NCBI GenBank assembly: GCA_946055365.1
Contig: CAMGFM010000064.1
Coordinates: 1-7,229 of the forward strand
DNA: 7,229 bases
Reading direction: 5' to 3'
Source: an uncultured Prevotella sp.
Lineage (GTDB): Bacteria > Bacteroidota > Bacteroidia > Bacteroidales > Bacteroidaceae
The notes beneath the pieces were generated by a model, which saw only the letters and a program-made list of their open reading frames with translations, had not been told where the DNA came from and did not search any database. Of the stretch, positions 1 through 5,940 are shown in pieces (within the stretch, counting starts at the first letter, position 1; each line of letters opens with the position of its first letter). A program made the translations under genes and the position numbers.

Positions 1-162
1 CGAGGAAGTGCCTCGGTAGAGAGTGCCGCATGACGTTGCGCACGTGCTTGTGCCGCATATCGTCTGGCGGCAGGTGTGGTTTGGTGCGTGTCGGGTGCGT
101 CACGTCGGCATTAAGCCACATTCCGTTTTCTCAAAACATTTGACATTAATGATTAAAAACCT
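1..162. other. Left-edge region with no supported gene
   Basis: All three + frames are closed by stops (TGA at 31-33, TAG at 17-19, TGA at 141-143), so at most the last ten codons of an upstream + gene could lie at the edge. On the minus strand a frame opens at an ATG at 121-119 and stays open to base 1 (40 codons). Its product is very rich in His, Pro and Arg and matches no family I recognise, so I do not call it. Bases 1-120 are GC-rich and 121-162 are AT-rich, as expected just upstream of the cstA start. A poor Bacteroidota -7 box (AACATTTG at 135-142, one mismatch to TAnnTTTG) has no TTTG at the right distance upstream, so I cannot place the cstA promoter. Confidence 0.5.
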
Positions 163-1641
163 ATGATAACATTTTTGATTTGTCTTTTGGCCCTCGCTTT
201 GGGCTATGTCTTTTATGGCAGTTATGTGCAGAAGGTATTTGGTCCTGACGATCGCGCCACCCCTGCGGTCACCATGGCCGACGGTGTAGACTATGTCAGG
301 ATGCCCCGGTGGAAGGTGTTCATGATACAGTTCCTCAACATTGCCGGCACAGGCCCCATCTTCGGTGCGATAATGGGCGCGAAGTTCGGTCCTGTGGCCT
401 ATCTCTGGATAGTCTTAGGCTGCATCTTTGCAGGAGCCGTGCATGACTATTTCGCGGGCATGATGTCCATGCGCTGCGGCGGTGCCGACTTGCCCATGAC
501 CGTGAGGCGATATCTCGGCCGTGGTGTGGCAGGCGTGCTGACGGTGTTCTCTGTCTTTCTTCTGCTGATGGTAGGCACGGTGTTCGTGTATAGCCCCGCG
601 CTCATTCTCGACGGCATCTGCGGGTCGAGGCTGATGTGGGTGGGCGTGATATTCGTGTATTATTTCATTGCCACTATGCTGCCCATCGACAAGATAATAG
701 GCAGAATCTATCCCCTGTTCTCATTCTCTCTGTTGTTCATGGCCGTGGCTCTGTTTGCGGTGTTGCTTGTGAGGTGGCCCTCCCTGCCCGAGTTGTGGCA
801 CGGTCTCGGCGCGCCAGTGCAGGGCGGTGGCGGTATCAGTCTCGACGACGTGTTTCCCGCCCTCTTCATCACCATAGCGTGCGGAGCCATATCGGGCTTT
901 CACGCCACGCAGAGTCCGCTCATGGCGCGCTGTCTTGACTCGGAGCGTCACGGGCGCGGCATCTTCTATGGCGCGATGATAACAGAGGGCATGGTGGCAC
1001 TCGTGTGGGCCACGGTGTCGATGTGGTTTTTCTATTGCCAGCCCGAGCCAGGCTACACCCAGATAGCGTCTGCCGTCGACGGCGCAGGCTCGCAGGCACC
1101 CTTGGTGGTGAGTCTCGTGTGCAGCGACTGGCTTGGCGTGGCGGGAGGCATACTCGCCTTGCTCGGCGTGGTGGCCGCGCCAGTGACAAGTGGCGACACG
1201 GCGTTTCGGTCGGCGCGTCTCATCGTGGCACAGTCGGTGGGGCTTGACCAGCACAGCAAGATAAGGCGCATATATATATGTGTGCCGTTGTTTGCGGCGA
1301 GCCTCCTGCTGCTGATGTGGCAGATAGAAAACCCTGACGGCTTCAACACTATATGGCAATACTTTGGTTGGGGCAACCAGACGCTCTCCGTCTTCACGCT
1401 GTGGGCCATCACCGTCTATCTTGCGCGCCGCCGCAAGCCCTATGTCATCACCCTTGTGCCTGCGTTGTTCATGACTGCCGTCTGTTCGTCGTTTGTCATG
1501 GTGTCGCCCAACGCCCTTGGCATGTCCTCCGTGGCAGGCTATGTGGCGGCGGCAGTGGTGTGTGCCGTCTTTGCGGCGTTGTTCTTCCGCTGGAAGATGA
1601 GGCTCGGCGTTGACGCGGACGGTAGCGGCGTGAGCGAATAG
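163..1641 (+). CDS. cstA: CstA-family carbon starvation protein (inner-membrane carrier), short form
   Basis: This is a polytopic inner-membrane protein of the CstA family, with about a dozen hydrophobic segments by eye between residues 1 and 476. The family's conserved blocks are all visible: NIAGTGPIFGAIMGAKFGP (59-77), GAVHDYF (91-97), GAISGFHATQSPLMARCL (241-258), TSGDTAFRSAR (342-352) and WQYFGWGNQTLSVF (398-411). Known members take up peptides (E. coli CstA) or pyruvate (BtsT/YjiY), mainly when nutrients are short; which substrate this one carries cannot be read from the sequence. At 492 residues it is much shorter than the roughly 700-residue E. coli protein. It ends soon after its last hydrophobic segment, and no frameshift is visible, so it looks like the short form rather than a truncation. 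The ATG at 163 directly starts the first membrane segment; an AT-rich stretch without Shine-Dalgarno precedes it. It appears monocistronic, ending 30 bases before repeat copy A. Confidence 0.93.
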   Translation: MITFLICLLALALGYVFYGSYVQKVFGPDDRATPAVTMADGVDYVRMPRWKVFMIQFLNIAGTGPIFGAIMGAKFGPVAYLWIVLGCIFAGAVHDYFAGMMSMRCGGADLPMTVRRYLGRGVAGVLTVFSVFLLLMVGTVFVYSPALILDGICGSRLMWVGVIFVYYFIATMLPIDKIIGRIYPLFSFSLLFMAVALFAVLLVRWPSLPELWHGLGAPVQGGGGISLDDVFPALFITIACGAISGFHATQSPLMARCLDSERHGRGIFYGAMITEGMVALVWATVSMWFFYCQPEPGYTQIASAVDGAGSQAPLVVSLVCSDWLGVAGGILALLGVVAAPVTSGDTAFRSARLIVAQSVGLDQHSKIRRIYICVPLFAASLLLLMWQIENPDGFNTIWQYFGWGNQTLSVFTLWAITVYLARRRKPYVITLVPALFMTAVCSSFVMVSPNALGMSSVAGYVAAAVVCAVFAALFFRWKMRLGVDADGSGVSE

Positions 1642-1670
1642 CGGCTGCGCCATGAGGGCGTGGCAGACAT

Positions 1671-1760
1671 CCTTTGCCAAAGAGGCGTTTTTACAATAGC
1701 AAAGCGGCACTTCCCTTATGTGGAGTGCCGCTTTGCTATTAAGAAAGAGCCTCTTTTCCT
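1671..1760 (+). repeat. Four-unit palindromic intergenic repeat, copy A
   Basis: This is a dispersed hairpin element, also present as copy B near 5674-5767 in the same orientation. The inner stem is a perfect 17-bp inverted repeat: AATAGCAAAGCGGCACT at 1695-1711 pairs with 1724-1740 across a 12-base loop. An outer 8-bp stem pairs AAAGAGGC (1679-1686) with GCCTCTTT (1749-1756), and most bases between the two stems also pair if G-U is allowed. It contains four versions of a 13-base unit: 1679-1691 and 1701-1713 forward, 1722-1734 and 1744-1756 reversed. Unit starts are 22 bases apart within each arm. A short palindrome CTTTGCCAAAG (1672-1682) overlaps the left edge. It has no credible coding content; short open frames through it exist only because both arms happen to lack stops. 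It could be a REP-like or MITE-like element, a terminator, or both. Confidence 0.85.
1679..1758 (+). terminator. Probable terminator of cstA formed by repeat copy A
   Basis: The long hairpin of copy A begins 38 bases after the cstA stop and its 3' arm runs into TTTT (1753-1757 region), so a transcript leaving cstA would fold into a strong stem with a short U tract. The U tract is only about four bases long, so intrinsic termination is plausible but not certain. Confidence 0.4.
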
Positions 1761-1777
1761 TATACGTCATGGGCGTT

Positions 1778-1804
1778 GCGTCAAAAGACATGAAAAAATG
1801 ACGC
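1778..1804. promoter_or_regulatory. Inverted repeat just upstream of the 1810-1840 promoter
   Basis: GCGTCA at 1778-1783 is matched by its reverse complement TGACGC at 1799-1804, with a 15-base A-rich spacer. It ends six bases before the -33 box of the next promoter, a usual place for an activator site. Six-base arms also arise by chance, and the repeat could instead be a weak hairpin followed by TTTT. Confidence 0.2.
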
Positions 1805-1809
1805 TTTTA

Positions 1810-1840
1810 TTTGCCGATAAAGATATTATTATTATCTTTG
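1810..1840 (+). promoter_or_regulatory. Bacteroidota-type promoter (TTTG, 19 bases, TATCTTTG)
   Basis: TTTG at 1810-1813 is the -33 box and TATCTTTG at 1833-1840 is an exact match to the Bacteroidota -7 consensus TAnnTTTG, with the usual 19-base spacing. The region is AT-rich. Transcription would start a few bases beyond 1840, at about 1845-1848, and run rightwards. The next supported + gene is the glycosyltransferase at 2574, so this is either the promoter of the envelope-glycan operon with an untranslated leader of more than 700 bases, or the promoter of an unrecognised RNA or small gene in the gap. It is the only strong promoter match I found in the window. Confidence 0.65.
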
Positions 1841-1848
1841 CATGACTT

Positions 1849-2573
1849 ATGGCCGCGCCCGGCTGGCTTATAGTGTCGCTTCATGACAGGCGTGGATGCT
1901 TTCTTGGTAATAAGGGCAGGCGTGTCTTTTTCATAAGACGGGCAGCGCCTCGGCATCAGAGACGAGCTGTCATCGCGCATGGTTTGCGTTGTCTTCGTGT
2001 CCTGTTGGCACATGCCACTTTCAAGACACCACGGTCGCGGTCATTACAACACGTGCCGTCGTGGCGGAGGAGTCCGTCATGCGGTCGTTTATTTGGAAAA
2101 GGACGTTTACAACATATATTCTACGGTCAAATCTCGCAAATTTGAATCCCGATATACAAGGAGACACAGCTGTATGATAATGTCCGCGTGGGATGTGTCA
2201 TGTCCTGGCCGCCCGTTACTGTGCCATCCTATTGTCGCTGCAATGCGGATGGTTGGTATATACACCGTCAAGACGCGGCCCGATTTATAATGCTTAGCCT
2301 TGTATATAGGCAAAGTGAGAGCCTGACCGTGGGGCAAGCAGAGTAAAGAAGCTCACGTCTTTGTAATTTCATTTCACCTTGTCTCGCTATGGCATAGCCC
2401 GGTCATGCATGGCTCTGCTTATGTGGCTTAACGAAAGGTATCTCTTTTTTTTCACGGCCTGCTTCTGGGCTTCTGTGGGCATAACGTCAGCGCAAGCCAA
2501 GTGGAAATGCGTCACAAGACCGCTTGTGTCTTTTCCCGGATAAAGCCTGACTTGTAAAAATGAAGTTCGCACT
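1849..2573. other. 725-base gap without a convincing gene
   Basis: Several frames of 60-105 codons cross this stretch on both strands, but they overlap one another, are rich in Arg, His and Cys, and match no family I know. The best placed is a + frame at 1849-2145 whose ATG sits almost at the predicted transcription start; it would need leaderless translation. The left part (to about 2080) is GC-rich and the rest more AT-rich. Small structures seen are GTCTT/AAGAC around 1928-1943, a perfect GCTATG-G-CATAGC palindrome at 2386-2398 and a run of eight T at 2445-2452 with no clear stem directly before it. No tRNA fold is visible. Possible contents are a long leader, a non-coding RNA or decayed sequence; I cannot decide among them. 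Confidence 0.5.
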
Positions 2574-3338
2574 ATGGAGAAGGTAAAAATATCCGTTGTC
2601 ATCAACACCTACAATGCGGAGCGGCACCTGAGAAAAGTCTTGGAGTCGGTAAAGGACTTTGACGAGACAGTGGTGTGCGATATGGAGAGTACTGACGACA
2701 CTGTCAGAATAGCAAGGGCACACGGCTGCAAGGTAGTGACCTTTGTAAAGGGCAATATATCAATATGCGAGCCGGCAAGAAACTTTGCCATACAGTCGGC
2801 ATCCAACGATTGGGTGTTGGTAGTGGATGCAGATGAACTGGTAACAAGGGAGCTGCGCGAATATCTGTATGCCAGAATATCAGAGGAAGAGTGTCCTGAC
2901 GCCCTGTATATACCACGCCGCAACATGTTTCTTGGCAGATATGCACACTCGTCGCCCGATTACCAGCTGAGGTTTTTGAGAAAAGACAAGACCTACTGGC
3001 CCCCCGTTATCCACCGGCCGCCTGTCATAGACGGCACAGTGAGGCATGTGCCCAACAACCTGCCCAACGTGTTTCTCAAGCACCTTGACGACGCGTGTAT
3101 CTCCGACCGCATCATCAAGATGAACAACTATACCAACTGCGAGGTAGGCAAGCGCAAGAACAAAAGCTACGGCTATGTGTCCATGTTGTCTCGCCCGTTA
3201 TGGTTTTTTATACGCACGTATATTGTGCAGGGTGGTTTTAGGGACGGCATGCGCGGACTTATCAGGGCGTATATGTCGGGCATGTATCAGATAATCCTTA
3301 TGGCAAAGATAATAGAAAGCAAAATCAAGGATGAATAA
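2574..3338 (+). CDS. Family 2 glycosyltransferase, WaaE/KdtX-like
   Basis: This is a cytoplasmic or membrane-associated GT-A enzyme that transfers a sugar from a nucleotide-sugar donor. The N-terminal fold shows VVINTYN (8-14), CDMESTDDT (35-43) as the nucleotide-binding loop, and VDADE (84-88) with the metal-binding DxD as D85-A86-D87. The C-terminal part, RPLWFFIRTYIVQGGFRDG (207-225) followed by a hydrophobic helix to about 245, resembles the WaaE/KdtX group, which adds a hexose to the inner core of lipopolysaccharide. At 254 residues it is a normal length for that group. The ATG at 2574 is the first in frame after the stop at 2541-2543; it has no Shine-Dalgarno, as usual here. Its last bases overlap the kinase start by 8, so the two are probably translated together. 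Donor and acceptor cannot be read from the sequence; a role in core assembly is inferred from the kinase next door. Confidence 0.88.
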   Translation: MEKVKISVVINTYNAERHLRKVLESVKDFDETVVCDMESTDDTVRIARAHGCKVVTFVKGNISICEPARNFAIQSASNDWVLVVDADELVTRELREYLYARISEEECPDALYIPRRNMFLGRYAHSSPDYQLRFLRKDKTYWPPVIHRPPVIDGTVRHVPNNLPNVFLKHLDDACISDRIIKMNNYTNCEVGKRKNKSYGYVSMLSRPLWFFIRTYIVQGGFRDGMRGLIRAYMSGMYQIILMAKIIESKIKDE

Positions 3339-4101
3339 CTGCACTTTCGAGATAAGCGTGGACGATAACAGTCTCACCGAGTTTGTCAGGCGGCTGCCCG
3401 TTTGCTTCTCCTCGTCGGGAGAAGTGATATACAAGGCACGCAATGAGGTCAGAAAAATAAGCGCGTGCGGCAGATGCCTTGTCGTAAAGAGGTTTCGCAA
3501 CGGGGGGTTGGCAAGGCAAATAATACAGACCATTACCAAGAGCAAGGCCCGACGCTCCTATGACAATGCCCGACGACTGCTTGAGGCAGGCATACCTACC
3601 CCTTGCCATCTGGCATGGTTGGAGTGCCGTGACGGTTTGGGGCTTGTGTGCGAATCTTATTATGTGTGTGAATATTCTGACATGGCTGCCATAGCCGACG
3701 GTCTGCACGAACACGACGGCTTTGACAGGCCGCTGGTAGAGGCATTGGCGCAGTTTGTCGCCGAGATACACCGTAAAGGCATACTGCACAACGACCTTAA
3801 TAACACAAACATAAGATATGCAGTGCATGACGGAGGCTATCGGTTCTCGCTGATAGACCTTAACAGGATGCGCATATACAGGCGCAGGCTTTCATTCAGC
3901 GAATGTCTTTATGACACAACGCGCTTTTCCTGCCTTTCCGACATGTACCGCCATTTCATAAGGTGCTACCTGCGGGCCATGGCATGGGACGACAGCCTGT
4001 ACGAAAAGGCCATATCCATAAAGGGTAGGCATGACAGGGCATGGTCAAGGAGAAAGGCGTTTACGGGATTCCTTAAGAAAATCATAGGCAAACAGACATG
4101 A
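3331..4101 (+). CDS. Lipopolysaccharide core sugar kinase, WaaP/InaA/KdkA-like
   Basis: This is a small protein-kinase-fold enzyme of the group that phosphorylates sugars of the lipopolysaccharide core (heptose for WaaP, Kdo for KdkA). The likely ATP-binding lysine is K53 in LVVKRF. The catalytic loop is HNDLNNTN (153-160), with D155 as the base and N160 binding metal, and IDLNR (175-179) stands in place of the DFG motif, with D176. At 256 residues it is near the family's usual size. The start ATG at 3331 overlaps the preceding gene's stop (shared bases ATGAATAA), which suggests translational coupling. The C-terminus (about 234-256) is strongly basic and could sit on the inner membrane. In Bacteroidota, lipid A and core phosphates affect surface charge and peptide resistance, so this may tune those properties; that role is inferred. 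It could in principle act on another glycan, but two glycosyltransferases flank it. Confidence 0.85.
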   Translation: MNNCTFEISVDDNSLTEFVRRLPVCFSSSGEVIYKARNEVRKISACGRCLVVKRFRNGGLARQIIQTITKSKARRSYDNARRLLEAGIPTPCHLAWLECRDGLGLVCESYYVCEYSDMAAIADGLHEHDGFDRPLVEALAQFVAEIHRKGILHNDLNNTNIRYAVHDGGYRFSLIDLNRMRIYRRRLSFSECLYDTTRFSCLSDMYRHFIRCYLRAMAWDDSLYEKAISIKGRHDRAWSRRKAFTGFLKKIIGKQT

Positions 4102-4129
4102 CAAAACTAATATATACCATAATATTTGT

Positions 4130-5629
4130 ATGATACCGAAGATAATACACTACTGTTGGTTCGGACGGGCGGAAAAACCTGAAAGCGTAAAGGCGTATAT
4201 CGACACTTGGCGCGCCGTGATGCCCGACTATGAGATAAGGGAATGGAATGAAGACAATTTTGACATCGACTTCTGTGCATTCACACGTGAGGCTTACGCC
4301 TTCCGCAACTACGCCTTTGTCGCCGACGTGTGCCGTCTCAAGCTGCTATATGAACACGGAGGCATATACTTCGATACCGATATAGAGGTGTTAAAGCCGT
4401 TTGACGACTACCTCCGCCACCATTCCTTTTGTGGATATGAGAACAAATGGATAGGCACAGGAGTGATTGGAGCCGAGGCTGGATGCAAATGGATAGGCGT
4501 GTTTCTTGATTTCTACAAAAAAAGACATTTTATAAATGTCTTCGGACACACCGTCAGGACTGCCAACACCAAGCTGCTGACCCTAAAGATAATGCCGCAG
4601 CTCAAGGAAGAGGACAAGCCGGTAATCTATCCCATTGACTATTTCTGCGCAAAGAGCTGGAATACCAAGGAGGTCAAGGTCACCTGCAATACCGTAAGCA
4701 TACATCATTATGCCTGCACATGGGCAAGGAAGAAGAAAACGCTGCCCATGCGCATACGCCTTTTGGCAAAGGGACTGAGGGTGAGGTATCTCGGCTCTCC
4801 ATACCGCAGTGATGGCATTGTCAGTGGCAGTGATGTTTCGCTTATAATATCCACTTACAACCGTCCGGAGGCGTTGAGAATATGCCTTGACAGCGTGTTC
4901 AGGCAGACAGTCTTGCCAAAGGAGGTGGTAATAGGCGATGACGGTTCCACGCAGGAGACGGCTCTCCTTATAGAGGAGATGCGACGGAGGTCGCCAGTGC
5001 CGCTCATACATGTGTGGCACGAGGACAGGGGATTCCGTCTCGCCATGATGCGCAACAAGTCTGTGGCACATACCACCGGCTCGTACATAATAGAGATAGA
5101 CGGTGACGTGTTTATGCACCCGTCGTTTGTCAGCGATCATATAAAAGGGGCAAGAAGAGGCTGCTATCTCAAGGGCGGACGCACAAATCTTGGTCTTGCG
5201 CTCACCGAAAAGGTCATATCTCTCGGACATGCAGTAGACATCCATTGGTGGACAAGGGGCATAGAAAGCAAGCCTGAAAATGCTATCCACTGCCGTAGGG
5301 TGGCAGAACTTATTGCGCCTTACTACCGCAGGCATCGCTCCATGGCACTTGGGTGCAACATGTCTTTTTTTAAGGACGACTTTATAAGGGTCAACGGATA
5401 TGACGAATACTACGAGGGATGGGGCGGAGAGGACGGTGACTTTGGTTGTAGGCTCAATATGGTAGGCCTAAAGAAGAGAAGCCTGAAATTTGCAGGCATA
5501 GTCTTCCATCTGTGGCACGAAGACAAATATATGTACAACAAAGACAAGAACATCAGCTACAGCCTGCAATGCAAGGAGCGCAACGAGGCTTATTGCAGAA
5601 ACGGATATGACAAGTACGTAAACGGATGA
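4130..5629 (+). CDS. Two-domain glycosyltransferase: GT32-like plus GT2-like
   Basis: This protein joins two sugar transferases. Residues 1 to about 200 are GT32-like (sugar-binding DXD family): IPKIIHYCWFG (2-12) opens the domain and GGIYFDTDIEVLKPF (77-91) carries its DxD at D82-T83-D84. A basic linker follows (about 200-232). Residues 235 to about 480 are GT2-like: SLIISTYNRPEA (237-248), GDDGST (269-274), the metal-binding DGD (324-326), and a galactosyltransferase-type C-terminal block with GCNMSFF (408-414), GWGGEDGDF (430-438) and HLWHE (460-464). All key residues are present in both halves, so both may be active and add two successive sugars. It follows the kinase by 28 bases with no promoter between, so it is the third gene of the operon. 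The ATG at 4130 is right because the IPKIIHYCWFG motif begins at residue 2. The fusion is read from one uninterrupted frame. Confidence 0.88.
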   Translation: MIPKIIHYCWFGRAEKPESVKAYIDTWRAVMPDYEIREWNEDNFDIDFCAFTREAYAFRNYAFVADVCRLKLLYEHGGIYFDTDIEVLKPFDDYLRHHSFCGYENKWIGTGVIGAEAGCKWIGVFLDFYKKRHFINVFGHTVRTANTKLLTLKIMPQLKEEDKPVIYPIDYFCAKSWNTKEVKVTCNTVSIHHYACTWARKKKTLPMRIRLLAKGLRVRYLGSPYRSDGIVSGSDVSLIISTYNRPEALRICLDSVFRQTVLPKEVVIGDDGSTQETALLIEEMRRRSPVPLIHVWHEDRGFRLAMMRNKSVAHTTGSYIIEIDGDVFMHPSFVSDHIKGARRGCYLKGGRTNLGLALTEKVISLGHAVDIHWWTRGIESKPENAIHCRRVAELIAPYYRRHRSMALGCNMSFFKDDFIRVNGYDEYYEGWGGEDGDFGCRLNMVGLKKRSLKFAGIVFHLWHEDKYMYNKDKNISYSLQCKERNEAYCRNGYDKYVNG

Positions 5630-5673
5630 ATAAGGATGTGCAGGATAGTCCTGAAATACGGCAGGTATAGGAT

Positions 5674-5767
5674 ACCCTTTGCAAAAGAGGCACTTTGACA
5701 AGGGCAAAGCGGCACTTTCCTGATGTGGAGTGCCGCTTTTGCCGTCTTAAAGTGCCTCTTTTTCTTG
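5674..5767 (+). repeat. Four-unit palindromic intergenic repeat, copy B
   Basis: This is the second copy of the element at 1671-1760, in the same orientation, starting about 45 bases after the glycosyltransferase stop. The four 13-base units are especially clear: AAAGAGGCACTTT (5684-5696), AAAGCGGCACTTT (5706-5718), then reversed GGAGTGCCGCTTT (5727-5739) and AAAGTGCCTCTTT (5749-5761). The first and last are exact reverse complements. Starts within each arm are 22 bases apart, as in copy A. The inner stem pairs 5706-5716 with 5729-5739 (11 bp) and continues past a one-base bulge with GGC/GCC; the outer stem is 13 bp. The loop region matches copy A closely (both contain ATGTGGAGTGCCGC). A further partial unit (TGCCTCTTT, 5773-5781) follows. 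Confidence 0.85.
5684..5765. terminator. Probable two-way terminator between convergent genes
   Basis: Copy B lies between the end of the glycan operon and the end of the opposing sulfatase gene. Read rightwards the hairpin ends in TTTTT (5759-5763); read leftwards it ends in TTTT (complement of 5684-5687). A strong stem with a T tract on both sides fits a shared bidirectional terminator. The sulfatase stop is about 175 bases away, so that gene may have its own terminator. Confidence 0.4.
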
Positions 5768-5781
5768 TGGCATGCCTCTTT

Positions 5782-5940
5782 GCCCTTTTTGGGGGAAGTC
5801 ATGTTTGGGGACTTCTAAGTCCTCTTTTGTTTCAAAAAGTCTTTTCTGCGCCCAGAACAATCCCTCTTCCGTCCCACAAAAGCCGTGTCCCAGCGAGTCA
5901 GGAGAGGGTCTTTAGTGAGGGCATATTGTGGTGTTGGCGT
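5782..5940. other. Intergenic spacer before the sulfatase 3' end
   Basis: I see no gene here. The only clear structure is GGACTT-CT-AAGTCC at 5809-5822, a perfect 6-bp inverted repeat with a 2-base centre, followed by CTCTTTTG; it might help end rightward transcripts but the loop is too short for a good hairpin as written. CCCTCT near 5861-5866 and AGAGGG near 5904-5909 could pair over a long loop. Confidence 0.4.

Noticed and set aside
1..121. Minus-strand open frame from an ATG at 121 to the left edge (40 codons)
   Set aside because: The product is abnormally rich in His, Pro and Arg, has no family signature, and would leave only 41 bases for two divergent promoters. GC-rich non-coding sequence also occurs elsewhere in the window.
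721..1791. Long minus-strand open frame (356 codons) opposite cstA
   Set aside because: It is a shadow of the GC-rich cstA gene, which has all family motifs on the + strand; the minus product is rich in His and Arg and resembles nothing.
1660..1845. Short + frame through repeat copy A, and similar frames through copy B
   Set aside because: The similar peptides come only from the shared repeat sequence; the arms are palindromic and both strands give look-alike frames.
1849..2145. 98-codon + frame starting at the predicted transcription start
   Set aside because: It would need leaderless translation, is Arg-rich and unrecognisable, and is overlapped by other frames of similar length.
2130..2150. 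TTTGAATCCC resembling a tRNA T arm
   Set aside because: It lacks the TTC of the T loop and no acceptor or anticodon stems can be built around it.
2107..2337. 76-codon minus-strand frame in the gap
   Set aside because: It has no recognisable motif and no promoter matching the Bacteroidota consensus upstream.
2560..2586. Eight-codon + frame (MKFALWRR) overlapping the start of the family 2 glycosyltransferase
   Set aside because: It could be a leader peptide, but so short a frame is expected by chance and no attenuator-like stem is seen.
4102..4109. CAAAACTA, a reverse-strand match to the -7 box TAnnTTTG
   Set aside because: There is no matching -33 box at 19-21 bases and no minus-strand gene for it to drive.
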